From Pseudanabaena sp. Chao 1811 (lineage in GTDB: Bacteria > Cyanobacteriota > Cyanobacteriia > Pseudanabaenales > Pseudanabaenaceae), in contig NZ_CP101416.1 in NCBI RefSeq assembly GCF_027942295.1, forward strand, positions 682,001 through 746,000: a DNA stretch of 64,000 bases, in the 5' to 3' direction. How positions within the stretch are numbered: position 1 is the stretch's first letter; every line of letters begins with the position of its first letter. The notes under the pieces were generated by a model. That model worked only from the letters and a program-made list of their open reading frames with translations, was not told the origin of the DNA and ran no database searches. The position numbers were made by a program, and so were the translations under genes. Of the stretch, positions 9,058-17,690 are shown in pieces.

Positions 9058-9719
9058 ATGGCTATCAATAAAATTTACTTACATTGGTCTGCAACATCCT
9101 ATAAATTTACCGAGTCAGGGTCTTACCATACGGTTGTGCAAGGAGATGGTCGAATAGTCAGACTGACCAGCTACGATCAACAGACTGCCCATACTTTTAG
9201 ACGCAATTCCAATGCTGTCGGTATCGCTTGCGCTTGTATGGGGGGAGACCCTTGGAATGATTTCCCCCCAACAAAAGAGCAGGTGGAAAATATGTGCCGT
9301 GAGGCGGCAGATCTAGCCAATAGACTAGGCTGGAAACCAGATGATATCAGAGACTTGAGTACTACAGGTAACAGCGTCAATCGTATCCTCACCCATGCTG
9401 AAGCGGGAGCAAATCGAGATTTTCCTATGAGTTTAGTTGCTCAAGGTAGTGGTGTGACTGACGCTGAAGCAATTCGCTTAGGCCTACCACACGCTAATTA
9501 TGGACCAAGCAGATGGCTAGACGGTTGGTCAGGTGGAACAGTTCATCGATGGGACTTTTTTAAGGTCAAAAGCACTGATAAAGATGGATCTGGTGGTAAT
9601 ATACTACGCAAGATGATTCGAGACTTTATGAAGGCAACGCCCAGCAGTACACCGCCTACAGCGAGCGGACGTGACTGTGCAATATTTTTAAATAATGTCA
9701 AGATCACTACTGGTTCATT
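9058..9719 (+). pseudogene. N-acetylmuramoyl-L-alanine amidase, 5' part (interrupted by ISAs1)
   Basis: The first 220 residues of an amidase_2/PGRP-like enzyme: IYLHWSAT carries the first zinc His, SYHTVVQGDGRIVRL and TAHTFRRNSNAVGIACA are typical of the fold, and ILTHAEAG carries a later His. The frame continues into the IS and stops at 9742-9744. Deleting the IS and one copy of the 10-bp target duplication restores an open frame of 340 residues with the C-terminal part at 11023-11383. The catalytic domain is intact, so a truncated enzyme could still be made. GGAG precedes the ATG. Confidence 0.85.
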
Positions 9720-11012
9720 TAGGGCAACCGCACACGTTTCTTAACAATTAACGAGATTTAGACAGCGACTATGTTTAAGGCACTTAGGACATCCTTAAGA
9801 TAGTTATTGTTCCAGCCAGCTTTAAGACGTTTAGTCTTGACCCCGACCTTACTAGTTTTATCTCTTGACAACAAATTTAAACTGATATGACGTATAACAG
9901 CTAAGTTTTCGGCAATATAGCCTCGACAGGATTGAGAAGCATCCTCATTAAAGCCAACATCGAGAATCCAATGTAGTCGATTTTCAATACTCCAGTGATT
10001 TCTGACAGATTGGGAAAATCTGTGGACATCACTCTCAAGACTAAGCAGATAGTATCGCTGTTCAGTAGAAATAGTTCCATTTATAATTCGATCTGATTCA
10101 ACCATACCAATACTTTTCAAACCTATCCATTTCTCCGCACCAATTAAGTATTCGGTATTACCCATTGTCCAATAGCGACGGGTTTCAATGCGCCCATGTC
10201 CTTTCTCAACCGTTTCATAGAACTGATGTTCAATATTTTTGAAGTTCTGTTCTCGTGCAGAGGTAAATAGTTCACGCACATCTTTATGGAGATTACCTTG
10301 ATTGCCTTTCAGCGCTAACACATAATCTGCTCCCTCTTCGATGATTGTTTTCGCGATTTCGGTCTGACATCCCATTGCATCTATGCTCACCACTGAACCT
10401 CGTATCGCTAACATTTTTAGCAATGATGGAATCGCTGTTATTTCATTGGATTTCTCGTCTACTTTTTTCTGTCCCAATACCAAATGTTGTGATGCTGACC
10501 ACACACTCACCATATGAATCAGACTACGTGAATTTCCTGATCCCTTTGCCCCTCTCAGAGTTTTGCCATCTATGTTAATCAATTCTCCATCGGTTGATTT
10601 ATGGACTGCTTCCATCCAACTAATAAAGCTTTTTTGCAATTCTTCTGGCTTTAGTCTCGCAAATAATCTCTCGAATGTATCTACTGATGGTATGCCGTTG
10701 GCTAATTCCAAAAATGTCTTTAACCATTCTTCTTTCTCTTTGCCATATTCGGCGATTGCGATGAAATTATCAGCTCCACAGATCACTGCACAAATCGTGA
10801 TTATCAATATGTCGAGCAGCTTATGCAGGATACCGTGTGCTGCTCTGGGATCTTGCAAGTTCCCAAAGTGGGTTTCGATTAATCCGATGGGGTTGACTGT
10901 ATCTAGCATTTTGGGCTGCTCATTCTAAATATTCTCTATTCTCTCGTTTCTACCTTTTTCTCCTTGTTAAAAATGCTTACTAGTTTGTTAAGAAACGTGT
11001 GCGGTTGCCCTA
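9720..11012 (-). mobile_element. ISAs1-family insertion sequence
   Basis: A 1293-bp element with perfect 28-bp terminal inverted repeats (9720-9747 and 10985-11012, beginning TAGGGCAACCGCACACG). It is flanked by the 10-bp direct duplication CTGGTTCATT at 9710-9719 and 11013-11022, within the size range expected for ISAs1. It carries a single full-length transposase on the minus strand, so it looks intact and recent. It has inserted into an amidase gene. Confidence 0.96.
9758..10909 (-). CDS. ISAs1-family transposase
   Basis: 383 residues, full length for the family. ISAs1 landmarks include the N-terminal FGNLQDPRAAHGILHKLLDIL (DDE_Tnp_1-associated region), SVDTFERLFARL, INIDGKTLRGAKGSGN, SIDAMGCQTEIA and the C-terminal HWSIENRLHWILDVGFNEDA. 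The DDE residues are in the expected motifs and no frameshift is seen. It lies wholly inside the inverted repeats at 9720-11012. Confidence 0.95.
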   Translation of the reverse strand: MLDTVNPIGLIETHFGNLQDPRAAHGILHKLLDILIITICAVICGADNFIAIAEYGKEKEEWLKTFLELANGIPSVDTFERLFARLKPEELQKSFISWMEAVHKSTDGELINIDGKTLRGAKGSGNSRSLIHMVSVWSASQHLVLGQKKVDEKSNEITAIPSLLKMLAIRGSVVSIDAMGCQTEIAKTIIEEGADYVLALKGNQGNLHKDVRELFTSAREQNFKNIEHQFYETVEKGHGRIETRRYWTMGNTEYLIGAEKWIGLKSIGMVESDRIINGTISTEQRYYLLSLESDVHRFSQSVRNHWSIENRLHWILDVGFNEDASQSCRGYIAENLAVIRHISLNLLSRDKTSKVGVKTKRLKAGWNNNYLKDVLSALNIVAV

Positions 11013-11383
11013 CTGGTTCATTACTATCTGATGACCGATGCTATGTCAAACTCCGAGACTTGTTCGCTCCCTTTGGTATCAATTTTGGAGAATTTCAAGG
11101 CGGGGAAAATCCATTTGTTAATTTGCTTTCTGATAAGTTCAGACCTAAGTTTTTAGCTGATTCACCTCTGATTTCAGGATTTCCCACGGTTGATATCTTT
11201 TTAAATCGTCCTATTGACTCAGATGGAATTCCTGTTGGCGATGCTCGAACTCCTATTCAGCCATTTATGGGAGGTATTTTAATTGACAACTTAACCCATG
11301 TGCTAATTGCTGACTTTTGCAGTGAGCTTGGAATTTCTCTAACATTTGATGCATCTATTCCTGCAATACATTTAATATTCTAG
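11013..11383 (+). pseudogene. Amidase 3' part: stalk-like C-terminal domain
   Basis: The C-terminal part of the amidase broken by ISAs1; unique sequence resumes at 11023. Joined to the 5' part it reads LNNVKITTGSLLSDDRCYVKLRDLFAPFGI, a typical start of the copper-amine-oxidase-like 'stalk' domain used as a wall-associated or structural module. The domain repeats its pattern near the end (GILIDNLTHVLIADFCSELGI). A TTG in the IS end (10964) could allow separate translation, but the simplest reading is a disrupted gene. Confidence 0.85.
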
Positions 11384-11495
11384 TATTTTTATTTTGGATT
11401 GCCTTAAATAGGTGTTTAGGGCAATCTAATTGAGCTAATTGAGAATGTATCAAGATAATCTACTTCTTTTACTGAATTCTAAATATGGAGTGAGT

Positions 11496-11804
11496 ATGTC
11501 AACTGTGCGTTTCAACAGTATTTCCCAAGCAGTTGAAGATTTTAAAAAGACTCATAGCATTTTTGCTCTTGGTTCACTTTTTCAGCTTTTGAGAATTGGT
11601 ATGTTTCGGTGGGAAGTTGAAAATATTTTAGGAGAGCCAACCGAAAATCCACAGCCAATCGTTAACAATTCCAACTTCTATGCAATTGCCGATTTGGGTA
11701 CTAAGTCACATATCTATTTGATCATGTCATTTGATGGAAAAGATAACACAAGAATGGAAACAGATCGACTTTTGTCATTTGTGTTATTTCCGATCAATGA
11801 GTAG
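11496..11804 (+). CDS. Hypothetical protein of the lytic cluster
   Basis: Not recognised. The chosen start (MSTVRFNS) has GGAG five bases upstream; a longer reading from 11439 or 11445 lacks a ribosome site. The 102-residue product is soluble. It has an amphipathic N-terminal half (SISQAVEDFKKTHSIFALGSLFQLL) and the segment WEVENILGEPTENPQP, reminiscent of small proteins that start with a GxP-type turn. It lies between the amidase remnant and the lipase-like gene on the same strand. An immunity or chaperone role would fit such a context but nothing in the sequence proves it. Confidence 0.6.
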   Translation: MSTVRFNSISQAVEDFKKTHSIFALGSLFQLLRIGMFRWEVENILGEPTENPQPIVNNSNFYAIADLGTKSHIYLIMSFDGKDNTRMETDRLLSFVLFPINE

Positions 11805-11943
11805 TTATTAGGTAGAAGGTGTTGTGTAGCGGATGTTAGAGGAGTTTCTAATCATAAATAGAAACTGAAAGGTGATGGGATTAAAATTCTACGATAAACT
11901 ATTCTATTCTTTTAAAATTCCAAATACTCAAAGGAGAATCAAA

Positions 11944-12900
11944 ATGTCTACAGATTATATTGTATTTATTCATGGCGTTAATGTTCGCGATGAAGAAGCT
12001 TATAAGAAACAAGCTAACCAGATGTTTCAGAAAATCAGTGATACCATTAACAATCCATCACGAACCTTAAAACTCGTCACCTTATTCTGGGGCGATGTGG
12101 CGAGACTTTCAACCAATACTCTTCTAAATGACTTACAGGCATCTCCACAATATGATAAATTTTGGTTTAAAAACTTGAGGAATGACCAGTTTCTTCCATT
12201 TGTAGGTGATGCAGCTTTATACCTCAGCAGATTTGTTAGTTCCGAAATTGTCCAGAAAATTGCTGTTCAAGCAATAAAAGGAATTGGGCTATCACTTGAA
12301 GAACTTGCATCTCTACCCGATAGCAATAAAGGAGATCGTCTCCACCTTGTTACCCATAGCTGGGGAACTGTTGTTTTATTTGACATCTTGTTTGCCTCTC
12401 GATGGGATAACGATATTGCCGAAAAAAATTCTCGCCAACTGGTTGAGAACATACGCCGTGGATTTTTTGGTGTTGGCACTGGCGAAGAAAAAAATTACGG
12501 GATTCCATTGGCTAGCATTCATACTATGGGTTCTCCAATTGCTTTATTCAATTTAATAAATATTGGTAGTCAAAGTTCATTTGATTTTACTCCAAAACTT
12601 AAGGAGTTCTTGGAAGCACTTCAGACCAAAACAAATAAGCCTCTTCCTTGGAAAAACTATGCTCATCCTGGCGATCCCATAGCATATCCATTGGAAAGCA
12701 TTATCCCAAAACTCTTATTAGATCCCAAGGAAAATCTGGTTGATATTGAAGACATCATGAGTCCAACTAGTTGGCTTGGTAATTTGGCAGGACAATCTAT
12801 TCTACCTATCATTAATGGTGGTACAGCTCACGGAAGTTATTGGACAGAGACTAAAGTTGCCAAGAAGATTGGCGAAGTTATTAGATCAACTCAGAACTAA
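11944..12900 (+). CDS. Alpha/beta-hydrolase (lipase/esterase-like)
   Basis: 318 residues from the ATG at 11944, which has AAAGGAG 9 bases upstream; a frame extends upstream to 11872 without support. The N-terminus YIVFIHGVNV is the HG oxyanion segment of alpha/beta hydrolases, and LHLVTHSWGTVV holds the nucleophile-elbow Ser (HSWG). A late Asp and a His in TAHGSYW could complete the triad. There is no signal peptide. Related proteins are annotated as lipases or as PGAP1-like hydrolases. It is the last gene of the lytic cluster. Confidence 0.75.
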   Translation: MSTDYIVFIHGVNVRDEEAYKKQANQMFQKISDTINNPSRTLKLVTLFWGDVARLSTNTLLNDLQASPQYDKFWFKNLRNDQFLPFVGDAALYLSRFVSSEIVQKIAVQAIKGIGLSLEELASLPDSNKGDRLHLVTHSWGTVVLFDILFASRWDNDIAEKNSRQLVENIRRGFFGVGTGEEKNYGIPLASIHTMGSPIALFNLINIGSQSSFDFTPKLKEFLEALQTKTNKPLPWKNYAHPGDPIAYPLESIIPKLLLDPKENLVDIEDIMSPTSWLGNLAGQSILPIINGGTAHGSYWTETKVAKKIGEVIRSTQN

Positions 12901-13387
12901 ATTATTAAACAAACTTGTGATGGATTGTCTCATGAATAATAGTGCTATAGAGCGATCGCTATTACAAAGTCTGACTATGTGAATCATTGTGAGACAACTA
13001 ACACTCATGAAGAGATTCTTGCGATCACCCTTTTAATTCTGACATTTTAACAAAAGCAAGGAAATATAGCGATCGCCACTAAACCATGATTTATGGAATA
13101 GGCGATCGCCATCTCCTCAAAAAATTTCTAAAATCAAATTATTCCAGATTGCAAAATCTGATTTTCGGTTAGGCTTAATTCTGTACAGTTTGGCAAGATC
13201 AAGAGATCGCTATTTGCTCCATTTTAAAGAGATCGCCTATTAGCCCGTGATCGTCATCCCAAACTTTTTACTACTTGGATTCGATCTACTGGGGATTATA
13301 TCTGCTGTCCATTACTTATCAATCAATATGCGAATATGAATGGTGTCAGTGCTAAGTACCACTCACATTCAGCAATAATACTAAATA
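12901..13387. other. Non-coding region rich in HIP1 octamers
   Basis: No intact gene. Several GCGATCGC or near-HIP1 sites occur within 300 bp. A short open stretch near 13230-13370 (reading WIRSTGDYI) may be a gene remnant but cannot be assigned. The region ends at the MITE. Confidence 0.4.
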
Positions 13388-13529
13388 ACCCAAGTTGCTA
13401 CCTATTAAAAATCGGCTCAAAACAAGTTAAAAACAGCCTCGCTAAGTCCAAAATGACGCTTTTTTTATATAAAAATCTAGCATTTTTTATTTTAACTTTA
13501 GTCTTAAATGAATAGGTAGCAACTTGGGT
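13388..13529. mobile_element. MITE derived from IS982
   Basis: A 142-bp non-coding element with perfect 19-bp terminal inverted repeats (ACCCAAGTTGCTACCTATT at 13388-13406 and its complement at 13511-13529), flanked by the 6-bp duplication TAAATA (13382-13387 and 13530-13535). The ends match those of the IS982 copy at 40287-41193, whose target duplication TATTTA is the reverse complement of this one. It is therefore probably mobilised in trans by that transposase. Confidence 0.85.
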
Positions 13530-13568
13530 TAAATATTAAGACTCAACCAACCTAATCAAACTTAATTT

Positions 13569-13775
13569 ATGTCACCCGATTATATAAAAGCTCAATTAAT
13601 CCTACTTATTTCCATCGTTGCTGGAATTGCCTTTGTGGGCTGCATTTACGAAATCTCCTACGGTGCTCCAGATTTGGGCTTTGCGGCAACTTGGACAATT
13701 TTATTACTCAGTGTCCCTGTGGGTGTCTATAGCTTTATTAAGGCAGTCAGCCTCGCTCGTAAGTCTATGCAATAA
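13569..13775 (+). CDS. Small two-helix membrane protein
   Basis: 68 residues with two hydrophobic segments, about residues 7-26 (LILLISIVAGIAFVGCIYEI) and 36-57 (AATWTILLLSVPVGVYSFI), and a basic C-terminal tail (ARKSMQ). No family is recognised with confidence; small conserved cyanobacterial membrane proteins have this shape. A hairpin terminator follows the stop directly, which supports a real gene. Confidence 0.65.
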   Translation: MSPDYIKAQLILLISIVAGIAFVGCIYEISYGAPDLGFAATWTILLLSVPVGVYSFIKAVSLARKSMQ

Positions 13776-13803
13776 AGAAATGTGCGCTTGGCGCACTTTC
13801 TTT
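13774..13803 (+). terminator. Hairpin terminator after the small membrane protein
   Basis: A stem of about 13 bp with one bulge, a 3-base loop (TTG) in a GCGC-TTG-GCGC apex, and A/T-rich arms; it begins at the stop codon. Confidence 0.75.
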
Positions 13804-13837
13804 ACAAATATCTATCCTAACTACATAGGATTTTTGA

Positions 13838-13868
13838 GTTTTCATTTTGCTTACAGCAAAATGAAAAC
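13838..13868. terminator. Convergent-gene hairpin
   Basis: A perfect 13-bp stem (GTTTTCATTTTGC) with a 5-base loop between two convergent genes; it can serve as a bidirectional terminator. Confidence 0.6.
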
Positions 13869-13883
13869 AGAAGTAGTTATATT

Positions 13884-14270
13884 TTAATTTAGCAAATGGG
13901 AGATCGCCTCAATCAAAAAAGGCACAGCAACCTCATCCCAAAAGCCTTCTGAACGTCGCCCTGTTAATAACTGAAAATGTAAATTAAAGGCATGAGGATA
14001 GCCATTCACCTCAAGGCAAATATCCTCAGTCTCTAGCGTACAGCAAACCTTTTCCCCATCCGATAGCTCAGTAGCCATATATTGCATCGTCTCCGCGAGC
14101 TGCGATGCCAATTTACAAAAATCTTTAAACTCCCCCTCAGTTAGCTCGATCGCCCAACTGTCTGCCCCAACCAGTCCCTTATATATATCCACATCTGAGC
14201 GAAAGCCAATTCGCCAGCCTTCACCACAAAGTAGCTGTTTTGGTAATTTTTGATCCGTAAAATTCAACAT
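13884..14270 (-). CDS. DUF1818 family protein
   Basis: 128 residues matching the cyanobacterial/plastid DUF1818 family: GEGWRIGFRSDVDIYKGLVG near the N-terminus, WAIELTEGEFKDFCKLASQL, and the C-terminal LLTGRRSEGFWDEVAVPFLI. The family is soluble and of unknown function, generally conserved in oxygenic phototrophs. It lies 60 bp downstream of rpoZ on the same strand. Confidence 0.85.
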   Translation of the reverse strand: MLNFTDQKLPKQLLCGEGWRIGFRSDVDIYKGLVGADSWAIELTEGEFKDFCKLASQLAETMQYMATELSDGEKVCCTLETEDICLEVNGYPHAFNLHFQLLTGRRSEGFWDEVAVPFLIEAISHLLN

Positions 14271-14280
14271 ACTCCTTTAA

Positions 14281-14323
14281 GAATTTATAGTTTGTCACGC
14301 TTCGCGCAACAAACTATAAATTC
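14281..14323 (-). repeat. Hairpin between rpoZ and DUF1818
   Basis: A perfect 15-bp stem (GAATTTATAGTTTGT at 14281-14295, complement at 14309-14323) with an apex containing GCTTCGC. It may attenuate or process the rpoZ-DUF1818 transcript. Confidence 0.6.
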
Positions 14324-14330
14324 AAGCCTT

Positions 14331-14555
14331 TCAGTCGCTTAGAATTTCAGGCTGGGAAATTTCGTCAGACATTTCCATAATGGCGCGGAGGATCGGCTTC
14401 ATCATGCGATCATCATAATCATCATCTTCATAGCGTCTGAGCTTGGCACGATTAGCGACTTGGACGGTAATGCGATAACGGTTAGAAGAAGCATTGATCA
14501 ATTCTTCGACACGGCGAATAATTTGCGATGAGTCAATAGTGTAGCGTTTTGCCAT
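14331..14555 (-). CDS. rpoZ: RNA polymerase omega subunit
   Basis: 74 residues with the cyanobacterial omega pattern: an N-terminal [27 protein letters not shown], then acidic [25 protein letters not shown]. Omega assists assembly of RNA polymerase by binding the beta' subunit. The length agrees with cyanobacterial RpoZ. The ATG start is the only one near the conserved N-terminus. Confidence 0.93.
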   Translation of the reverse strand: MAKRYTIDSSQIIRRVEELINASSNRYRITVQVANRAKLRRYEDDDYDDRMMKPILRAIMEMSDEISQPEILSD

Positions 14556-14865
14556 ACATCCAAAAGAAAATGAGTTCTCTAAGTCTAACGCGATCGCGAT
14601 CCACTAGATCATAAAGTCTCAAAAGAAGAGGAAGTATTAAGCAATAAAGCCTCAAAGATTGCACCATTTGGCGGATCAATTCCTCCATCATTTATTTATT
14701 TGGGGATTGATGGAAGAGTAACCCTTTGGGGCATTTTTCTACAAACCTTTGAGGATTTGCCATATGCCAAAGTACTGAGACTTTACGAAAATATTTTAAC
14801 CAAACAAGTTTTGTGATGTAATATGATGGTCTCGCATAGCTATTTGGGGCGGATTCTTCAAATCC

Positions 14866-15561
14866 ATGACTGCAAAGAAAGTACTGGTAATTGACGACAG
14901 CATCATGATCCGCAAAATGGTTAAAAGCATTTTGGCGGGCAAGTATGATGTCTTAGAAGCAAGTGACGGTAAATCAGGCTTAGATGCCGCTCGTCGCAGC
15001 TTTCCTGACCTAATTTTGCTTGACTTCGTGATGCCCAAATATAATGGCTATCAAACTTTACAAGCAATTCGACGTGTCGAAGGGTTACAAAAAGTCCCTG
15101 TAATCATGATTTCGGGACTCAAAGAACAAGTTACAGAACATGTTCCCGAACCCTTCACTGAGTTTGATTTTCTCGAAAAACCCTTTGAAGCTGATGTCTT
15201 GGTTTCACGGATCCAAGCCTTTTTAACTACTGAGCCTGTTCAACCTGTCTCGGCGGCAAATGCTAGATCCTCTGCACCTGCTGTGGTTAGGGAAATACAA
15301 CCACCCAGCGAAGAGCCTAGTTTACAAATGATTCTCAATCGACTTACATCGACGGAAACTTTGTTAGTCCAAGGAATTGAAAACCTGATTCAGCGTGAAG
15401 TTGTAGCTAGAGTTAATGAGTTAAATACAAAGATTGAGCATCAAGATCAAGCGATCAAATTGTTAAATCAGCGTATGGATAAAGTTTCTGAACAAATTGA
15501 TCATCAAAATAAAGGCTTGATGGTGATTTTGCGAGAACTCAAAGCTTTACAAGGCAAATAA
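14866..15561 (+). CDS. Response regulator with coiled-coil output region
   Basis: 231 residues. Residues 1-120 form a CheY-like receiver: Asp10/Asp11, phospho-acceptor Asp53 in ILLDFVMP, a Ser in VIMISG and Lys in FLEKPF. A Pro/Ala-rich linker follows, then from about residue 150 a coiled coil (LLVQGIENLIQREVVARVNE, later ALKLL/MDKVSEQI-type heptads) in place of a DNA-binding domain. Output is probably by protein contact. The kinase partner is not evident here. Confidence 0.88.
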   Translation: MTAKKVLVIDDSIMIRKMVKSILAGKYDVLEASDGKSGLDAARRSFPDLILLDFVMPKYNGYQTLQAIRRVEGLQKVPVIMISGLKEQVTEHVPEPFTEFDFLEKPFEADVLVSRIQAFLTTEPVQPVSAANARSSAPAVVREIQPPSEEPSLQMILNRLTSTETLLVQGIENLIQREVVARVNELNTKIEHQDQAIKLLNQRMDKVSEQIDHQNKGLMVILRELKALQGK

Positions 15562-15592
15562 AAAAGGGAGGCACTTAGAGCCTCCCTTTTTT
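15560..15592 (+). terminator. Intrinsic terminator of the response regulator
   Basis: AAAAAGGGAGGC pairs with GCCTCCCTTTTT around a 7-base loop, ending in a T-run; it also faces the convergent cruF. Confidence 0.9.
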
Positions 15593-15607
15593 ATTTGCAA
15601 ATCCAGT

Positions 15608-16570
15608 TTAACGAGTAGCGATCGTTTCTGCTACTAGATTTGGAGAAGCATTTTCAAGGCTCTTTTCTTCACTAGGTGTTGTGAAATACAGCACTGCCAT
15701 AGGTAATGCCCCTACTAAGATGCCGAGCGATGCTGGCACATAAAATCCTGCATTAAAACTAAGGATCAGGGCAAAGGCAAAGTTTCCTGCATAGATGATC
15801 GTGGGAAACAATATTTGTTGACGATTAAGGATTGCTTGATTTTTCTTGCTCCAAATGAGCGAAGCAACTGTCATAAACAATGTCCCAGTACCAAACCAGC
15901 CAAAGAAATTTTGGTAAGGCATTCCATAAAATTCACCTGCTTGATGCCATTCCCAGAAAGGATATGGAGTTTGGCTCATCGCGGGATCAAGCACAAAGTC
16001 CCATGATGTGAGCATTAATGCGCCAAGGGCGATCGCGCCAATTCTGTAACCCCATCCTGTTCCAAAGCGCATAATTGTGGCGGCAATGAGGAAGGCAGAA
16101 AATCCCATATAAAACCAAGAGAGGGGAATCGTAAATGGAACTAATCCTGCAATTTTGTAGCCTAAACCACTGAGGTAAGAATAAGCACCAAAGGGAAAAC
16201 CTGTGCTAGTGCCAAGTAACTCACTGCTGACGGAAATACCGATCGCAGGAATGCAGAATGCAAGGGTACGCTTTAGACCGATAGTTTGCTTACCGTACAG
16301 AAAGGCGGCGATCGCCCCAAAAATCATGTAGGATGCGCCGCCATTTTGCATTCCCCATGAAAAGACTTGCAAACCAGCTTCAGACAAGCTCTCAATAAAA
16401 GCACTATTTGGCAGTACAAAAACTAAGCCAAACAGACCAAAGACCATCGAAATTAGGTGCATCCCTAAATTAAACCATTGTGCGGGGATCGCTCGCCTCA
16501 TCACGCCATGTACTCCCAGAAATAGTTGAAATTTACTTGATAGTAATCTCAGAGTTATTAGTTGCAGCAC
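15608..16570 (-). CDS. cruF: Carotenoid 1',2'-hydratase CruF (DUF422)
   Basis: 320 residues, an integral membrane protein with about 7-8 hydrophobic segments. Family landmarks are ELLGTSTGFPFGAYSY, GYKIAGLVPFTIPLSWFYMG, TSWDFVLDPAMSQ and PFWEWHQAGEFYGMPYQNFFGWFGTG. CruF hydrates gamma-carotene or lycopene ends at C-1' on the route to myxoxanthophyll glycosides in cyanobacteria. CruG, the partner glycosyltransferase, is not adjacent. The start follows the conserved N-terminal region but may be a few codons long. Confidence 0.9.
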   Translation of the reverse strand: MLQLITLRLLSSKFQLFLGVHGVMRRAIPAQWFNLGMHLISMVFGLFGLVFVLPNSAFIESLSEAGLQVFSWGMQNGGASYMIFGAIAAFLYGKQTIGLKRTLAFCIPAIGISVSSELLGTSTGFPFGAYSYLSGLGYKIAGLVPFTIPLSWFYMGFSAFLIAATIMRFGTGWGYRIGAIALGALMLTSWDFVLDPAMSQTPYPFWEWHQAGEFYGMPYQNFFGWFGTGTLFMTVASLIWSKKNQAILNRQQILFPTIIYAGNFAFALILSFNAGFYVPASLGILVGALPMAVLYFTTPSEEKSLENASPNLVAETIATR

Positions 16571-16697
16571 TTGGCGATGCCCCTAAATAACCTCTAGAGT
16601 TTAAACTTTGCTTTAATTAACTTAACAAAAGTATAAGCTAGCATACCATTCATTTTTGAGTTTGATGTTTGAGTCACTTTGGGCTAAAAAGTACCAT

Positions 16698-17210
16698 CTA
16701 GCCTGATTTGGATGCCCAAAGTGCTAAAACCAATAGAGTCACTGCGATCGCAAACCAAAGAAAGTTATTTTTACTTTCCGTATTGGGTTTCTCAAGAGAA
16801 ACTTCACGAAAGGGCTTTTGGTTAGTTTGTCCTGTGCTTTTAGCAATAGGCTTTGATTGATAGGTATCAGGTGACTCCAAAATCGGTACTTCTGAGACCA
16901 CCCCCTCTAGCTTGCTCAATGGCGGTGCTGTGAGAATTCCCAAAATATATTTTGCAGACTTACGCACATCACCCACAGGATGATTTTTAAGACTGCGACA
17001 TAGGACGATCGCATCGTCAGTGCGACCATTAGCATCATAGGCATTAGCTAGCCATATTAAAATTTCGCCACCTAAGCTTGTTTCTAAAATAGCTAAAGCA
17101 CGGGCGCGTTCAAGCAGTGTGATTGCCTTTTGATAATCACCTCTCTCAAAATTAAGAACGCCCTGTTGATATAGATCTGATGCTATTTTGTCAGCACTGA
17201 TTTCTTCCAT
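16698..17210 (-). CDS. TPR-like protein with C-terminal membrane anchor
   Basis: 170 residues from the ATG at 17210, which has GGAGGT 9 bases upstream; the upstream ATG at 17243 would include this ribosome site in coding. Residues about 10-45 carry a TPR motif (ASDLYQQGVLNFERGDYQKAITLLERARAL) followed by a second (LIWLANAYDANGRTDDAIVLCRSL). A Lys/Pro linker leads to one C-terminal transmembrane helix (FLWFAIAVTLLVLALWA). The tail-anchored topology places the TPRs in the cytoplasm. The partner is unknown. Confidence 0.75.
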   Translation of the reverse strand: MEEISADKIASDLYQQGVLNFERGDYQKAITLLERARALAILETSLGGEILIWLANAYDANGRTDDAIVLCRSLKNHPVGDVRKSAKYILGILTAPPLSKLEGVVSEVPILESPDTYQSKPIAKSTGQTNQKPFREVSLEKPNTESKNNFLWFAIAVTLLVLALWASKSG

Positions 17211-17279
17211 CAGTAAATTTTCACCTCCATTATTAATCTTCAAGCCTTTTCCGCAGAATAGGGACTGGGATCAGACAAT

Positions 17280-17690
17280 TTAAGCTTTTAAAGCTTGGAC
17301 AATCTCATAATTTGCAGCAGGTAATTGATAGGTATCTAACTCATCAATAGTCACCCAACGAATTTCTGAACTGGCAATCATCTTTGGTTCACCTGAAATA
17401 TGAGTGCAGTGATGCACGATTAAACTCACCTTCAAAGTTTCATATTCGTGATCGACAGTAATTAAGTGATTGCCAACTTCTACCTCGATCGCTAGTTCTT
17501 CCTGTAACTCACGCTTAATACAGGCTGCGGCATCCTCATCTGGCTCAATCTTGCCTCCAGGGAATTCCCAATATCCCGCCAGTTCACCCTCAGGCAAACG
17601 GCGATCAATTAAAATACGCTGGCGATCGCGATCCCAGACCACACCAACCCCAATACGTCGATACTTTTTAGTACTCAAATTAGTCATCAA
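17280..17690 (-). CDS. mutT: NUDIX hydrolase, MutT-like
   Basis: 136 residues. The Nudix box is clear: GGKIEPDEDAAACIKRELQEEL, with the REXXEE metal-binding core, although the usual Gly after EE is Ala here (EELAI). WEFPGGKIE is typical of MutT-type 8-oxo-dGTP diphosphatases. MutT removes oxidised GTP precursors to prevent mutation. Its first 11 bases overlap the end of the cysteine synthase gene upstream, so the two are probably translated together. Confidence 0.88.
   Translation of the reverse strand: MMTNLSTKKYRRIGVGVVWDRDRQRILIDRRLPEGELAGYWEFPGGKIEPDEDAAACIKRELQEELAIEVEVGNHLITVDHEYETLKVSLIVHHCTHISGEPKMIASSEIRWVTIDELDTYQLPAANYEIVQALKA

Noticed and set aside
13229-13450. An open stretch before and through the MITE.
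   Set aside because: No start codon context, no recognised motif, and it crosses a mobile element.
14589-14818. A 75-codon open stretch upstream of the response regulator (reads GGSIPPSFIYLGIDGRVTLW).
   Set aside because: It has no ATG or GTG start with a ribosome site and lies in a promoter region; it may be a remnant or chance in AT-rich DNA.
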